Notes: generated by a model not told the origin, from the sequence alone. A stretch of 64,000 bases of DNA from Candidatus Saccharimonadota bacterium (GCA_905373835.1 CAJPUN010000001.1:124001-188000), one strand, 5' to 3'. Numbered from the stretch's first letter, positions 1-10,669 are shown. Program-made: numbers and translations.

Positions 1-118
1 CTTTGAGTATAAGAAGTTAGAGAAAAGGTGGCAAAATATAAGACCAAGTGTAGCGCCCACCTTCAGCTATAATTAAACCGATATACGCATACTTGTAGAC
101 GAAGATAACACGATATGT

Positions 119-147
119 TCGACATTTTTTCGACGAAGGGGTATACT
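119..147 (+). promoter_or_regulatory. galE promoter
   Basis: The -35 hexamer TCGACA (119-124) and the -10 hexamer TATACT (142-147) are separated by 17 bp. The ATG lies only 7 nt after the -10 and has no Shine-Dalgarno sequence, so the transcript is predicted to be leaderless. Confidence 0.7.
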
Positions 148-154
148 AAGTAGT

Positions 155-1177
155 ATGAGTAGAGAAACAATTTTAGTCACTGGTGGCGCTGGATATATTG
201 GCAGCCACACCATTATCGAGCTTATTGCGGCAGGATTTGACGTCGTCGTTATTGACAATCTTGCCAATGCGAGCCATGAAAGCCTGCAGCGCGTCGAAAC
301 AATTACCGGCACAACTATCCCCTTTGTCGAGGCTGATGTGCGTGACCGATCGGTACTTGATGCGATTTTTAGTAAGCATGATATCAGTGCTGTCATTCAC
401 TTTGCTGGGCTCAAAGCCGTTGGTGAGTCGGTCGAGAAACCGCTGGAATACTATGACTGCAATCTTAGCTCAACCCTCACCCTCTTAGCCGCAATGCGCC
501 AACATGGGGTGCATCGACTTGTTTTTTCAAGCTCTGCGACGGTCTATGGCACACCAGAGTCATTGCCACTCACTGAATCATCACGCACTGGCACCGGTAT
601 TACCAATCCATACGGCTGGACGAAATATATGATCGAGCAGATCATTCGTGACTATTGTACGGCACACCCCGACTTCCAAGCGACCATCTTGCGCTACTTT
701 AATCCGATTGGTGCGCATATATCAGGTATGATTGGCGAAGATCCAAATGGCATCCCTAATAATCTCTTGCCTTACGTTGCACAAGTTGCAGTTGGAAAAT
801 TGCAGAGCGTTGGTGTATTTGGTGATGACTACGACACGCCCGACGGCACTGGTGTGCGCGACTACATTCACGTCGTCGACCTTGCCAAGGGGCATGTGGC
901 TGCCCTATCACACATGCAGCCAGGTGAGCACACCTATAACCTTGGCACTGGCCATGGTACCTCTGTTTTGGAGATCATTAGCGCCTTTGGCAAGGCCTGC
1001 AATCATGAGATTCCATACGAGATAAAACCACGCCGTGCTGGTGATATTGCAGCTTGTTATGCCGACTGCAGCAAGGCACAGCAAGAGCTTGGTTGGCATG
1101 CAGAGCTTTCGATTGAGCGAGCCTGCGAAGACTCCTGGCGCTGGCAATCTCATAACCCAAATGGTTATAAGAATTAA
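155..1177 (+). CDS. galE: UDP-glucose 4-epimerase
   Basis: This NAD-dependent short-chain dehydrogenase interconverts UDP-glucose and UDP-galactose to supply precursors for surface glycans. The 340-residue length is normal for GalE. The N-terminal Rossmann motif GGAGYIGSH, the serine-rich strand SSSATVYG and the catalytic YGWTK (YxxxK) are all present, as is the family segment RYFNPIGAH. The start is fixed by the promoter 7 nt upstream. It stands alone in its transcription unit, closed by a hairpin 10 nt after the stop, and heads a region of nucleotide-sugar genes. Close relatives acting on UDP-GlcNAc or UDP-GlcA cannot be excluded from sequence alone. Confidence 0.93.
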   Translation: MSRETILVTGGAGYIGSHTIIELIAAGFDVVVIDNLANASHESLQRVETITGTTIPFVEADVRDRSVLDAIFSKHDISAVIHFAGLKAVGESVEKPLEYYDCNLSSTLTLLAAMRQHGVHRLVFSSSATVYGTPESLPLTESSRTGTGITNPYGWTKYMIEQIIRDYCTAHPDFQATILRYFNPIGAHISGMIGEDPNGIPNNLLPYVAQVAVGKLQSVGVFGDDYDTPDGTGVRDYIHVVDLAKGHVAALSHMQPGEHTYNLGTGHGTSVLEIISAFGKACNHEIPYEIKPRRAGDIAACYADCSKAQQELGWHAELSIERACEDSWRWQSHNPNGYKN

Positions 1178-1186
1178 AATTTAGAT

Positions 1187-1205
1187 AATACCCCATGGGG
1201 TATTT
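1187..1205 (+). terminator. galE terminator
   Basis: The perfect 18-bp palindrome AATACCCCATGGGGTATT begins 9 nt after the galE stop and runs into a short T tract. It reads as a rho-independent terminator with a tight loop. Confidence 0.6.
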
Positions 1206-1368
1206 TGCAATGAATAATATAGATGTACTTTCAGTTTGAATATATTATTTGTTCGTACTATAATTTTGCTGTTCAAAATATCGGTTTATTAACAATCTGT
1301 GCTTCTCGTGTGAACAATAAATGTATTCAGGCTATTCTCGTCTGCCAAATGTAAACCTACGAAAACAA

Positions 1369-1397
1369 AAAACAGCCCACTATTTACGGGCTGTTTT
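1369..1397 (-). terminator. Terminator of the cytidylyltransferase gene
   Basis: A 10-bp stem (AAAACAGCCC at 1369-1378, GGGCTGTTTT at 1388-1397) encloses a 9-nt loop. On the minus strand it is followed by a T-rich run, as expected for the end of the gene that finishes at 1436. Confidence 0.8.
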
Positions 1398-1435
1398 CTA
1401 GTGCAAATAGCAAAAGTTAGCTTACTCGAGCAATT

Positions 1436-2986
<1,551 letters not shown>

Positions 2987-2989
2987 CCA

Positions 2990-3538
2990 ATGCCCGATAC
3001 CCCCAGTAAAACTCGTGTGAGTAGCAAGATCGCCTACCAAAACCCCTGGATCACCATCCACGAAGACCAAACACGCGACCACGCAGGCAATCTGGGGGTA
3101 TATGGCTATATGGAGTCGCGAAACTCGTGTATGGTCGTTGCTGTCGACGAGCATGAGCGAATCTACCTGGTACGCGGCTTTCGCTATCCGTCGCAGAGTT
3201 TTGGCTGGGAATTGCCTGGTGGCGGTGGTGACGGCGAGGATCTGCTCACCGCCTCCAAGCGTGAGCTAGAGGAAGAGACTGGTATTGTTGCCCAGTCGTG
3301 GGAGAAGCTTGGTGAGGCGTACGTGTGTAACGGCCTAATGACAGAAAAAATGGCGGTGTGCTTGGCACGAGACCTGTCTTTTGGCGGCAACAAAGAACAA
3401 TCAGATGAAGTATTTAGCGATATGCGATTCTTCACCAATGAGGAGATTGACCAGCTTATTACCCAAGGCGATATCAATGACTGCCAGACACTGGCTGGCC
3501 TCCATTATTATCATATATGGCGAAAGGAGAACGCATGA
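2990..3538 (+). CDS. Nudix hydrolase in the rhamnose operon
   Basis: The 182-residue product carries a complete Nudix box, Gx5Ex7RELEEETGI, around residues 78-100. Such enzymes cleave nucleoside diphosphates linked to another moiety; the closest general type is the ADP-ribose or nucleotide-sugar pyrophosphatase group. It lies between rmlB and rmlC, 3 nt after rmlB, and its TGA overlaps the rmlC ATG (ATGA). That placement suggests control or salvage of nucleotide sugars, but the substrate is an inference. All residues of the Nudix signature are intact, so it should be active. Confidence 0.85.
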   Translation: MPDTPSKTRVSSKIAYQNPWITIHEDQTRDHAGNLGVYGYMESRNSCMVVAVDEHERIYLVRGFRYPSQSFGWELPGGGGDGEDLLTASKRELEEETGIVAQSWEKLGEAYVCNGLMTEKMAVCLARDLSFGGNKEQSDEVFSDMRFFTNEEIDQLITQGDINDCQTLAGLHYYHIWRKENA

Positions 3539-4104
3539 ATTTCGACCCATCAAGCTATAACGACCTTACCGTGACTGAATCGCCAATTCCAGGGCTATTC
3601 GTCATTAAACTGCCTGTCCATGGTGATAACCGTGGGTGGTTTAAAGAAAATTACCAGAAGGAGAAGATGGAAGTACTGGGGCTACCCCCCTTTACCATTG
3701 TACAAAACAATATTAGCTTCAACGACAAAGCCGGTGCAACACGTGGGCTGCACGCCGAGCCCTGGAACAAGTTCATTAGTACCGCCAATGGCCGCGTGTT
3801 CGGTGCATGGTGTGATGTGCGCCAAGGCCCAACCTTTGGCCAGACATTCTCTGTAGAAATTAATCCTGGCACAGCGGTATTCGTGCCCAAAGGCGTGGCA
3901 AATGGCTACCAAACACTGGATGATAACGTGGCATATACCTACCTGGTTGACGCCCACTGGTCACCAGATGCGCAGTATACCTTTGTTAATCTCTTTGATC
4001 CAGCGCTGGATATTGCGTGGCCGCTCGGCAAAGATCAGGCGATCATCTCTGACAAAGATGCTGCGCACCCCCTCCTGCGCGACGTACAGCCAATGGAATT
4101 ATAA
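3535..4104 (+). CDS. rmlC: dTDP-4-dehydrorhamnose 3,5-epimerase
   Basis: This cupin-fold epimerase (189 residues) acts on dTDP-4-keto-6-deoxyglucose, the third step towards dTDP-rhamnose. The motif RGLHAEPWNK supplies the conserved catalytic His and nearby Lys, and VAYTYLVD provides the Tyr region. The start at 3535 is chosen because AAAGGAGA sits 5 nt upstream and the ATG overlaps the Nudix stop as ATGA; an in-frame ATG at 3517 lies inside the Nudix gene before this ribosome-binding site. The segment after the His is divergent from classical RmlC, so a related 3- or 5-epimerase is possible. Confidence 0.88.
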   Translation: MNFDPSSYNDLTVTESPIPGLFVIKLPVHGDNRGWFKENYQKEKMEVLGLPPFTIVQNNISFNDKAGATRGLHAEPWNKFISTANGRVFGAWCDVRQGPTFGQTFSVEINPGTAVFVPKGVANGYQTLDDNVAYTYLVDAHWSPDAQYTFVNLFDPALDIAWPLGKDQAIISDKDAAHPLLRDVQPMEL

Positions 4105-4121
4105 GACGAAAGGAAGCTTGT

Positions 4122-4979
4122 ATGACAGATCACACCTCTACCCTCATCATTGGTGCCAACGGGCAATTGGCCAAAGCAATACAGCAGCAATACCCTAGTG
4201 CTCGAGCGGTCGGGCATAATGAGCTCGACCTCTGCAACGCAGCAGCTATTGCAACCTTCGACTGGTTTGGCATTAAGACAGTCATCAACACTGCTGCTTA
4301 TACCAATGTTGACGGCGCAGAAACAGCCGAAGGCCGCACGGCAGCCTGGCGCATCAATGCCCAAGCGGTGGGACAGCTTGCTCGTATCTGCTCCGAGCGA
4401 GATATTACCTTGGTTCATGTGTCGAGTGATTATGTCTTTGATGGTGAGACAGCACCGCATACCGAAGATGAGCTATTTAGCCCTTTAAGTGTCTATGGTG
4501 CATCCAAGGCAGCGGGCGATATTGCTGCCAGCACCACGCCGCGGCACTATATTATCCGCACTAGTTGGGTGATTGGCGATGGTAAAAACTTCGTGACAAC
4601 GATGCTCGGCCTGGCCGCAAAAAATATCGCACCAACAGTGGTAGCAGACCAAATCGGCCGCCTGAGCTTCACGCCAGAAATTGCACGGGCGATTGACTAC
4701 TTAGTAGAGAACAAGGCACCATACGGTACCTACAATGTAACAAATAGTGGTCCACTGGTAAGCTGGGCGGACATCACGCGGCAGATCTTTGCCTTGGCAG
4801 GGCGCGATGACTTACCAGTGACAGATACAACCACCGCCGACTATTTTGCCAATAAGCCTGGCATCGCGCCGCGACCACTCAATAGTGACCTCAGCCTTGA
4901 TAAACTTCATGCGACTGGCTTTATTAGCCAAGACTGGCGCGAGGCACTACGTGAATATGTTACGCTAAACACTCATTAA
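4122..4979 (+). CDS. rmlD: dTDP-4-dehydrorhamnose reductase (copy 1)
   Basis: This enzyme catalyses the last step of dTDP-L-rhamnose synthesis, an NAD(P)H-dependent reduction of the 4-keto group. The 285-residue protein has the nucleotide-binding GANGQLA, the family motifs AAYTNVDGAE and SSDYVFDG, and the catalytic YGASK. It lies 17 nt after rmlC with AAAGGAAG as ribosome-binding site. A second copy on the minus strand at 9351-10208 keeps the same motifs, so one of the two may have shifted in substrate. Confidence 0.92.
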   Translation: MTDHTSTLIIGANGQLAKAIQQQYPSARAVGHNELDLCNAAAIATFDWFGIKTVINTAAYTNVDGAETAEGRTAAWRINAQAVGQLARICSERDITLVHVSSDYVFDGETAPHTEDELFSPLSVYGASKAAGDIAASTTPRHYIIRTSWVIGDGKNFVTTMLGLAAKNIAPTVVADQIGRLSFTPEIARAIDYLVENKAPYGTYNVTNSGPLVSWADITRQIFALAGRDDLPVTDTTTADYFANKPGIAPRPLNSDLSLDKLHATGFISQDWREALREYVTLNTH

Positions 4980-5172
4980 AGTAGTCCTTGACTATTTGCT
5001 ATAGGTTTAGTGTATCATCTCACAACGTCAATAATTTTGTTTGACTTCGCGCACTATCTAGAGTGACTGACTCTTCGCACACTGTTATATATTCCCATTA
5101 TCTTCAGTATTATGGTACTATTACTTTATCTGGTATGATAAGTATATAGTTAGAACATAAGGAGTTTTACGT

Positions 5173-6024
5173 ATGAAAGGTATTATTTTGGCAGGTGGTT
5201 CGGGCTCGCGCCTGTGGCCGATTACTAAAGCAATTAGCAAACAGCTGATGCCCATCTATGATAAGCCGATGATCTATTACCCCCTCACTACGCTGATGCA
5301 AGCAGGGATTCGCGACATTCTCATCATCACGACCCCAGCTGACCAGGCAGGCTTCCAGCGCTTGCTTGGTGATGGTGCGCAGTGGGGTATCAATCTGCAA
5401 TATGCCATTCAGCCCAGCCCCGATGGCTTGGCGCAGGCATTTATCATTGGTGAGGAATTTATTGGTAACGACAAGGTGGCGCTCGTCTTGGGTGACAACA
5501 TCTTCTACGGCGCAGCGCTTGATGACTCACTGCGTGCCTGTACCGACCCAGATGGTGGTGTGGTTTTCGCTTACAAAGTATCTGACCCAGAGCGGTATGG
5601 CGTTGTAGCTTTTGATGATAACAATCATGCGGTGTCGATTGAAGAAAAGCCCGCCCAACCTAAGTCGAACTTCGCAGTGGTAGGACTCTATTTCTACGAC
5701 AATGATGTGGTAGAAATTGCGAAGAATGTCCAGCCAAGCGACCGTGGCGAGTTAGAAATTACCTCTGTAAATGCTGAGTATCTGCGACGCGGCAAACTAA
5801 AGGTCCAGACACTAGACAACGGCGATGTATGGCTTGACACCGGGACGATTAGCAGCCTGACCGACGCCGAGGACTTTGTACGTGTCGTGCAAAACCGCAC
5901 CGGCCAAGTCGTTGGCAGCCCCGAAAAGACGGCGCATACCAATGGCTGGATCACCGACGAGCAGCTTGCCGAGCTTGCTGCACCGTTAAAAAAATCAGGC
6001 TACGGAAATTACCTCTCGGCGTAG
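5173..6024 (+). CDS. rmlA: Glucose-1-phosphate thymidylyltransferase
   Basis: This enzyme makes dTDP-glucose from glucose-1-phosphate and dTTP, the first step of the rhamnose pathway. The 283-residue length is typical. The signature [17 protein letters not shown] binds the nucleotide, followed by [13 protein letters not shown] and the metal and sugar region LGDNIFYG. The G is GGSGSRL rather than the more usual GGxGTRL. AAGGAG lies 9 nt before the ATG. A 193-bp gap with a weak TATGAT separates it from rmlD, so it may have its own promoter. Confidence 0.94.
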   Translation: MKGIILAGGSGSRLWPITKAISKQLMPIYDKPMIYYPLTTLMQAGIRDILIITTPADQAGFQRLLGDGAQWGINLQYAIQPSPDGLAQAFIIGEEFIGNDKVALVLGDNIFYGAALDDSLRACTDPDGGVVFAYKVSDPERYGVVAFDDNNHAVSIEEKPAQPKSNFAVVGLYFYDNDVVEIAKNVQPSDRGELEITSVNAEYLRRGKLKVQTLDNGDVWLDTGTISSLTDAEDFVRVVQNRTGQVVGSPEKTAHTNGWITDEQLAELAAPLKKSGYGNYLSA

Positions 6025-6030
6025 TATAAT
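6025..6030 (+). promoter_or_regulatory. -10 element before the GT2 gene
   Basis: TATAAT starts one base after the rmlA stop codon and ends 9 nt before the next ATG. It suggests an internal promoter giving a nearly leaderless transcript; no good -35 is seen. Confidence 0.5.
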
Positions 6031-6039
6031 AATACCAAT

Positions 6040-6759
6040 ATGAAAACGAATACCAAGACAGTCTGTGTGATCGTCCCAGCCTACAACGAAGCGACGGTCA
6101 TTAAGGACGTGATCAAACAATCCAAGCGAGTCTTTGCCAAAGCCAAGGCAACTGGCTATACGATCGACGTTGTGCTGGTAAATGATGGATCGAAGGACGA
6201 CACACTTACTCAAGCTAAAAAAGGTGGTGCCATTACAATCGATCATATCCTTAACTCTGGTGCGGGCGGCGCAACCTTAACTGGTCTATCGTATGCTCGA
6301 CAGCATGGGTATGACATTGCCGCCACGATGGATGCCGATGGCCAGCACGCACCGGAGGATGTGTTGGCGGGCATCACGCAGATCGATGAGCGCCAGGCAG
6401 ATTTACTCATTGGCAGTCGTCTTATCGACAGCACTGGTATGTCTAAGACGAAGGTGCTTGGTAATAAAGGTTTGAGTTTGGTTACCAAGCTCTTGTTTGG
6501 TATTAACGTAACAGACTCGCAGTCGGGCCTGCGTATCTATTCGCGCCGCGCCATTGATGATCTCGACTGGAAGTCAACTGGTTACGAATTTTGCTCAGAG
6601 ATGATCTGGCGTGCCAAGCAAGCGGGGATGGCAATTGGTGAATACTCAATCAAGGCAATCTACACCGACTATTCCCGCGCCAAAGGCCAAAACAACTGGA
6701 ATGCCATCAATATCGTCAAACGCTTATTCAAACAACGCTTAACGGAGCTCTTCGAATGA
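6040..6759 (+). CDS. GT2 family glycosyltransferase (DPM1-like)
   Basis: This is a 239-residue inverting glycosyltransferase with a GT-A fold. It shows VPAYNEATVI at the N-terminus, the VNDGSKD nucleotide-binding motif and the metal-binding MDADGQH (DxD type). The architecture matches dolichyl/polyprenyl-phosphate sugar synthases without their membrane tail. The next gene, a DUF2304 membrane protein, overlaps by 4 nt and is a common partner of this family, so the two probably form a membrane-associated polyprenyl-phosphate sugar synthase. The sugar is unknown. Confidence 0.88.
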   Translation: MKTNTKTVCVIVPAYNEATVIKDVIKQSKRVFAKAKATGYTIDVVLVNDGSKDDTLTQAKKGGAITIDHILNSGAGGATLTGLSYARQHGYDIAATMDADGQHAPEDVLAGITQIDERQADLLIGSRLIDSTGMSKTKVLGNKGLSLVTKLLFGINVTDSQSGLRIYSRRAIDDLDWKSTGYEFCSEMIWRAKQAGMAIGEYSIKAIYTDYSRAKGQNNWNAINIVKRLFKQRLTELFE

Positions 6760-7115
6760 GATATTTTGCTCTTGTCTTGCTCAATGTGCCAATTATTCTT
6801 TTGGCACTGGTCAACATCATCACCCAATACAAACTAAATAAAATCACCGTTACTCGCTTACGCCACCAGGTGGTGATGTGGCTGGTGGTGATGGCAGTGC
6901 TGCTGAGCTGCTTCCCGCTGTATAATATTTCGATTGGCCACCCACCGTTTGATTCGTCGGAGTTGAGCTTGTTTGATATTGTCCAGACGACAGCGATCGT
7001 GTTACTCTTCTATATCGTCAACACACAGCGCCAGCGGATCGACCAAAATGAACGCCGCGTGCGCGACCTTCATCAAGAACTGTCAATTAAACTCTCGGGT
7101 CATGACAAAAAATAA
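6756..7115 (+). CDS. DUF2304 membrane protein
   Basis: This 119-residue protein has three predicted membrane segments (about residues 2-23, 40-60 and 75-93) and a charged C-terminal helix. It matches the DUF2304 pattern of small membrane proteins encoded next to GT2 glycosyltransferases. It starts within the stop of the upstream GT2 gene (ATGA overlap) and runs 14 nt into the next gene, so the three are translationally coupled. Its probable role is to anchor or assist the upstream glycosyltransferase; this comes from context. Confidence 0.75.
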   Translation: MRYFALVLLNVPIILLALVNIITQYKLNKITVTRLRHQVVMWLVVMAVLLSCFPLYNISIGHPPFDSSELSLFDIVQTTAIVLLFYIVNTQRQRIDQNERRVRDLHQELSIKLSGHDKK

Positions 7116-7917
7116 ATCACTCGATATCGTCATCCCCTACTGGGGTGAATTTGCCTTACTCAAAGAAGCGGTTGACTCTGTCTTGGCTCAGACGAGCGAC
7201 GACTGGCACCTAACCATTCTTGATGACCACTACCCATCGACCGAAGCACGCGATTATTACACAAAACTCGCCGACCCACGCATCACCTATATCCGACACA
7301 AGAAAAACCTCGGCATTACCAATAACTTCAACTTTGCCGTCCAGTACGTAATGGCACCGCACTGCATGATTGTCGGTTGTGATGATCGGCTCTTGCCAGA
7401 GTGCGTAGCAGTAGCACTACAGACAATTGGTGAGGCAGATTTTTATCAGCCAGGAGTGCAAGTGATTAATGATAAGGGGCAGCTATATCTCCCATTAGTT
7501 GATCGTGTTAAGCGATTTTTGCAACCTCATAAATCAGGGCTTTACTCAGGCGAAAAACTTGCCACGTCTCTGAGTCATGGCGACTGGCTCTACTTCCCAT
7601 CGATCGTCTGGAAGACAGCGACACTCAAGCGATATTCCTTTGATGCAACATATACCATCTTAGAGGATCTTGTTTTGGTGTTTGATTTCATTCTTGATGG
7701 CGCAGTGCTTGCTTTTGATCAGACTGAGACATTCCAATACCGACGCTTTGCCCAGTCGCTCTCAAGCAAAGAAAAGTCAAAGGATGGCGTGCGCTTTGCA
7801 GAAGAAAACGAGGTATATACTAGCTATGCTCAGCGCTTCGCATCGGTTGGCTGGCATAAAGCTGCTCGGGCAGCGCGGCTCCATATTACATCGCGCATTC
7901 ATCAGTTGTTGTCGTAG
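7102..7917 (+). CDS. GT2 family glycosyltransferase
   Basis: This 271-residue GT-A glycosyltransferase has the opening DIVIPYWGEF, the LDDHYPS strand and the VGCDDR acidic motif expected for nucleotide-sugar and metal binding. The start at 7102 is preferred over an in-frame ATG at 6973, because the additional 43 residues would be a shifted frame of the DUF2304 gene. It overlaps DUF2304 by 14 nt. It is the last gene of the rml operon and is followed by a hairpin at 7940. Donor and acceptor sugars are unknown; rhamnose transfer fits the context. Confidence 0.83.
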   Translation: MTKNKSLDIVIPYWGEFALLKEAVDSVLAQTSDDWHLTILDDHYPSTEARDYYTKLADPRITYIRHKKNLGITNNFNFAVQYVMAPHCMIVGCDDRLLPECVAVALQTIGEADFYQPGVQVINDKGQLYLPLVDRVKRFLQPHKSGLYSGEKLATSLSHGDWLYFPSIVWKTATLKRYSFDATYTILEDLVLVFDFILDGAVLAFDQTETFQYRRFAQSLSSKEKSKDGVRFAEENEVYTSYAQRFASVGWHKAARAARLHITSRIHQLLS

Positions 7918-8261
7918 TTGATGTAATTTGAATATCTTCTAACCTCTATAGAAATATATGGGGGGTTATTTTGCGAGTGAATTAGTGCCCCTTTGATCTT
8001 GCGCTACTACATAGTAAAGCTTGAAGATGATATTCATGAGCGGCAATTCGTTCATTTTTATCTGTTAACTAATCCAGCCTCATCATAGACAAGATGATGG
8101 ATGTGAGATTGGTTTTTTATTCTTTATAAAACACTCTGGTTAAGTGTTGTTGTGGGGTTTTAAAAATAGCGTGCGTCTTGAATAAGATAAAGATGTGACA
8201 AGAGTGTGAAGAAATTGAACTCTTCTATATCAAGAAATATTATTCCTTTGTGCTGCACGAA
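7918..8261. other. Gene-free interval between convergent genes
   Basis: No gene is supported here. The stretch is AT-rich and holds terminator-like structures for the upstream plus-strand operon: a 7-bp hairpin at 7940-7968, and a CATCAT/ATGATG hairpin near 8081-8099 followed, about 12 nt later, by TTTTTT. Confidence 0.6.
7940..7972 (+). terminator. Possible terminator of the rml operon
   Basis: TAACCTC (7940-7946) pairs with GGGGTTA (7962-7968), with one G-U pair, and TTTT follows. The stem is short, so support is moderate. Confidence 0.45.
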
Positions 8262-8290
8262 AAACCGGCTCAGTTTCCTCGAGCCGGTTT
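8262..8290 (-). terminator. Terminator of the GT8-like gene
   Basis: A perfect 10-bp stem AAACCGGCTC/GAGCCGGTTT encloses a 9-nt loop. On the minus strand a T5 run follows immediately, so it closes the rmlD2-GT8 operon. Confidence 0.85.
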
Positions 8291-8305
8291 GTTTCGTTAT
8301 GTACT

Positions 8306-9334
8306 CTACCTCACGTTTGCTTCAGTCGTTTCGGTTTTCTCTTTATCGACTTCAGCAAACTTACGCTCCACTGCCATGATGTATAACTGCATAAAGATTG
8401 GGCGAGGTAAGACATCATACAGATACCACACCAGTGTTTTCTTAGCGTGTGGGAGCTCAGTGTTTTTCCATGGAGTGAGTGCAAAATACTTTTGCCACAG
8501 CAGCCGGTTCGGGTGCTTGTTGCCAACTTCCCACGGTTTGCCCTGAATGCCATAGAGCGAGTGAATAATCTTGGGACTGTAATAGTTAGTCATAATCTCG
8601 TCGTAACTATAGAAATACGGCTGCTTAAGATTATTAATGCGCAGCAGATCTTGCGGCCGATAAGCATAAAACGCACTAGAGAAATTATAGGCGATATCGA
8701 GCGTCTTGATCTGCCCGCGGAACATAACATTACAGAGGTCTTGATCGGCAATGACGTAGTCACTTTTCTTCGACAGATGCTCGACGACTTGGCTCGACAC
8801 ATCATCTTTGAGCCATTTTTTGTGATTGATGAGCATGATACCACAGTTGTAATAGCCATCGGTAGGCTGGAGACCAATCGTTGCTTTGTGCTGATTGGTG
8901 AGAGTGTCGTAGGCCAGTGCCATGATATTTTTCTCAAAATCAAGCTCCAGCAAGCCATCAAGGGAGCTGGTAATGATCGTGTGTGGGTTGAGGTAGAGCA
9001 CACGATCGGTCTTGATGTCAAGATCGGCCAGTGCTAGCATCTTGAGCCATGTCACATACACACCATGCCACGGCTTAACGCCTAGCTTCTGCAGTTTCTT
9101 GTGGTACGCGTTAGGGTTGATTAATGTCAAATAGGCATTGGGGTATTTTTCAACCAACTTTTTGAGGCGATCCTTGCTTTGTTTACTCAGCTTATACCCA
9201 CAATAAAAAATATGAATCTCGTCGAGTGTCTTGTTATTCTCAAGCAGTGACGCGATCGAAATCGCACTGACAACTGCGTAGTTATCGTCACTTTGATACA
9301 AGACGTTTAAGATTTTCTTTTTGACCCTGGGCAT
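8306..9334 (-). CDS. GT8-like glycosyltransferase with altered DxD motif
   Basis: The 342-residue product has the GT8 (LgtC/glycogenin-like) layout: an N-terminal strand LNVLYQSDDNYA, the WLKMLALADL helix, the NCGIMLINHKKW motif and the DQDLCNVMF motif. At the place where GT8 enzymes have the metal-binding YLDxD, this protein has YLNPH, so both aspartates of the DxD are missing. It may bind metal differently, or have lost transferase activity. The ribosome-binding site AAAGGAG overlaps the stop of rmlD2, which places it second in that operon. Confidence 0.8.
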   Translation of the reverse strand: MPRVKKKILNVLYQSDDNYAVVSAISIASLLENNKTLDEIHIFYCGYKLSKQSKDRLKKLVEKYPNAYLTLINPNAYHKKLQKLGVKPWHGVYVTWLKMLALADLDIKTDRVLYLNPHTIITSSLDGLLELDFEKNIMALAYDTLTNQHKATIGLQPTDGYYNCGIMLINHKKWLKDDVSSQVVEHLSKKSDYVIADQDLCNVMFRGQIKTLDIAYNFSSAFYAYRPQDLLRINNLKQPYFYSYDEIMTNYYSPKIIHSLYGIQGKPWEVGNKHPNRLLWQKYFALTPWKNTELPHAKKTLVWYLYDVLPRPIFMQLYIMAVERKFAEVDKEKTETTEANVR

Positions 9335-9350
9335 GGCCTGCCTCTCTCCT

Positions 9351-10208
9351 TTATTCCACCGCTGCTATGTTTTTTACGTAGTTTTCCAGTAATGGCTGAT
9401 AGCTCTCACTGATGAATCCGGTGTTGTGCAGCTTCGACAAATTCATATCGCTATACATTGGTCGAGGTGCAAACGGAATCTTGTCTTTACTATACTCTTG
9501 TGTTGACACTTTTACAACCCTATCGCGATCGTGCCCTGCATATTCGAAGACATCCTCGGCAAGTTCTGCCCACGATTTGATCGGCCCGGAGTTAGAGACA
9601 TGATACAAACCATACTCTGCCTTGGTGTCTAGTAAATGCTTGGTGGCACGCGCAATCTCCGACGCAAAGGTTGGCCGACCATATTGATCATCCACAACCT
9701 TAGGGTTAATGCGCATGTCAGCCAGGCGCTTCATCGTCCGTGGGAAGTTGTGTCCATCACCAATCACCCATGAGACACGCAGTACATAGTGGCGCGGCGC
9801 AAGGCTAACCAATAGATCCCCTGCTGCCTTGACGTCACCATAGACCGACAGTGGTGAGAGCGACTCATCCTCACCGTGGTTTTTGTTCGTCCCATCAAAG
9901 ACATAGTCGGATGAATAGTGCACTAGTGTAATATCGTGCTCCAGCGCTACCTTGACGAGATTGCGCGGGCCAACAGCATTGACCTGCCAGGCTTTGGTGC
10001 GGCCCTCAAGCGTTTCTGATCCATCGGCATTGACGAACGCCGCCGCGTTGATAATAACATCCACACCCGACCAATCATACCCAAGCACCTGCTCTTCGTC
10101 CGCAATGTCGAGCTGCTGGTGGCCCAGCGCCGTTGCCTTTGGATATATCTCCTGGAGCGCCCGCCCCACTTGGCCATTACAACCCAATATTACAATTCCC
10201 TTGCTCAT
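9351..10208 (-). CDS. rmlD: dTDP-4-dehydrorhamnose reductase (copy 2)
   Basis: This second RmlD-like reductase (285 residues) has GCNGQVG for cofactor binding, SSDYVFDG, and YGDVK as the catalytic YxxxK. It is similar to the first copy throughout, including the C-terminal APRPMYSDMNLSKL block. It is first in a two-gene minus-strand operon with the GT8-like gene. AAAGGAGGG is a strong ribosome-binding site, and TATAAT (10230-10235, minus) lies 21 nt upstream of the ATG, so unlike many genes here it has a leader. It could be redundant, or reduce a different dTDP-4-keto-6-deoxysugar. Confidence 0.88.
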   Translation of the reverse strand: MSKGIVILGCNGQVGRALQEIYPKATALGHQQLDIADEEQVLGYDWSGVDVIINAAAFVNADGSETLEGRTKAWQVNAVGPRNLVKVALEHDITLVHYSSDYVFDGTNKNHGEDESLSPLSVYGDVKAAGDLLVSLAPRHYVLRVSWVIGDGHNFPRTMKRLADMRINPKVVDDQYGRPTFASEIARATKHLLDTKAEYGLYHVSNSGPIKSWAELAEDVFEYAGHDRDRVVKVSTQEYSKDKIPFAPRPMYSDMNLSKLHNTGFISESYQPLLENYVKNIAAVE

Positions 10209-10229
10209 ATACCCTCCTTTGTTTCCGCT

Positions 10230-10235
10230 ATTATA
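10230..10235 (-). promoter_or_regulatory. -10 element of the rmlD2 operon
   Basis: TATAAT on the minus strand lies 21 nt before the ATG. A Shine-Dalgarno AAAGGAGGG follows it, making this one of the conventional leader-bearing promoters in the window. No clear -35 is seen. Confidence 0.5.
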
Positions 10236-10669
10236 GCACAGTTAGCGTAAGCTTTTTGAAATATCTGAAATCGCATGGTCGATGTAGGATAAAAAACACG
10301 CTTATGAGCTATTTTACTACTGTTAAGTGCTCATATAGTCTCGCTCAATCCCACCCCCTTGGGGTATCATTGCAATCAATTTTGCTACGTAGTAAGCTAG
10401 GAGAATCTGAATCTCACAGCCTCTCTTGGTGCTGGATTTTCTCTCGCACTTTGCTTCAATGATGTGTATAAATCAATTATGATGATTGACTCCAGCTCTG
10501 GCACAAATGATCAGTGTCTCATACATGTTGACCCTTACAGCGATCTATCGGGGTGTGAAGCGTGATGACCTTTGAGGTTTTGATGGGAAATTAATAAAAA
10601 AACAAAAGTCTGGTGGTTCTCATAAGAATGGATAATGGCTCTACTTAGCGCAACACGCGACCACTCGCA
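10236..10669. other. Gene-free interval between rmlD2 and the flippase gene
   Basis: No convincing gene, RNA or strong terminator is visible in these 434 bases. It should contain the 3' untranslated region of the flippase gene and the -35 region of rmlD2. Confidence 0.5.

Noticed and set aside
25..63. Hairpin AAGGTGG/CCACCTT upstream of galE as a terminator
   Set aside because: The 7-bp stem has a loop of about 25 nt and no T tract.
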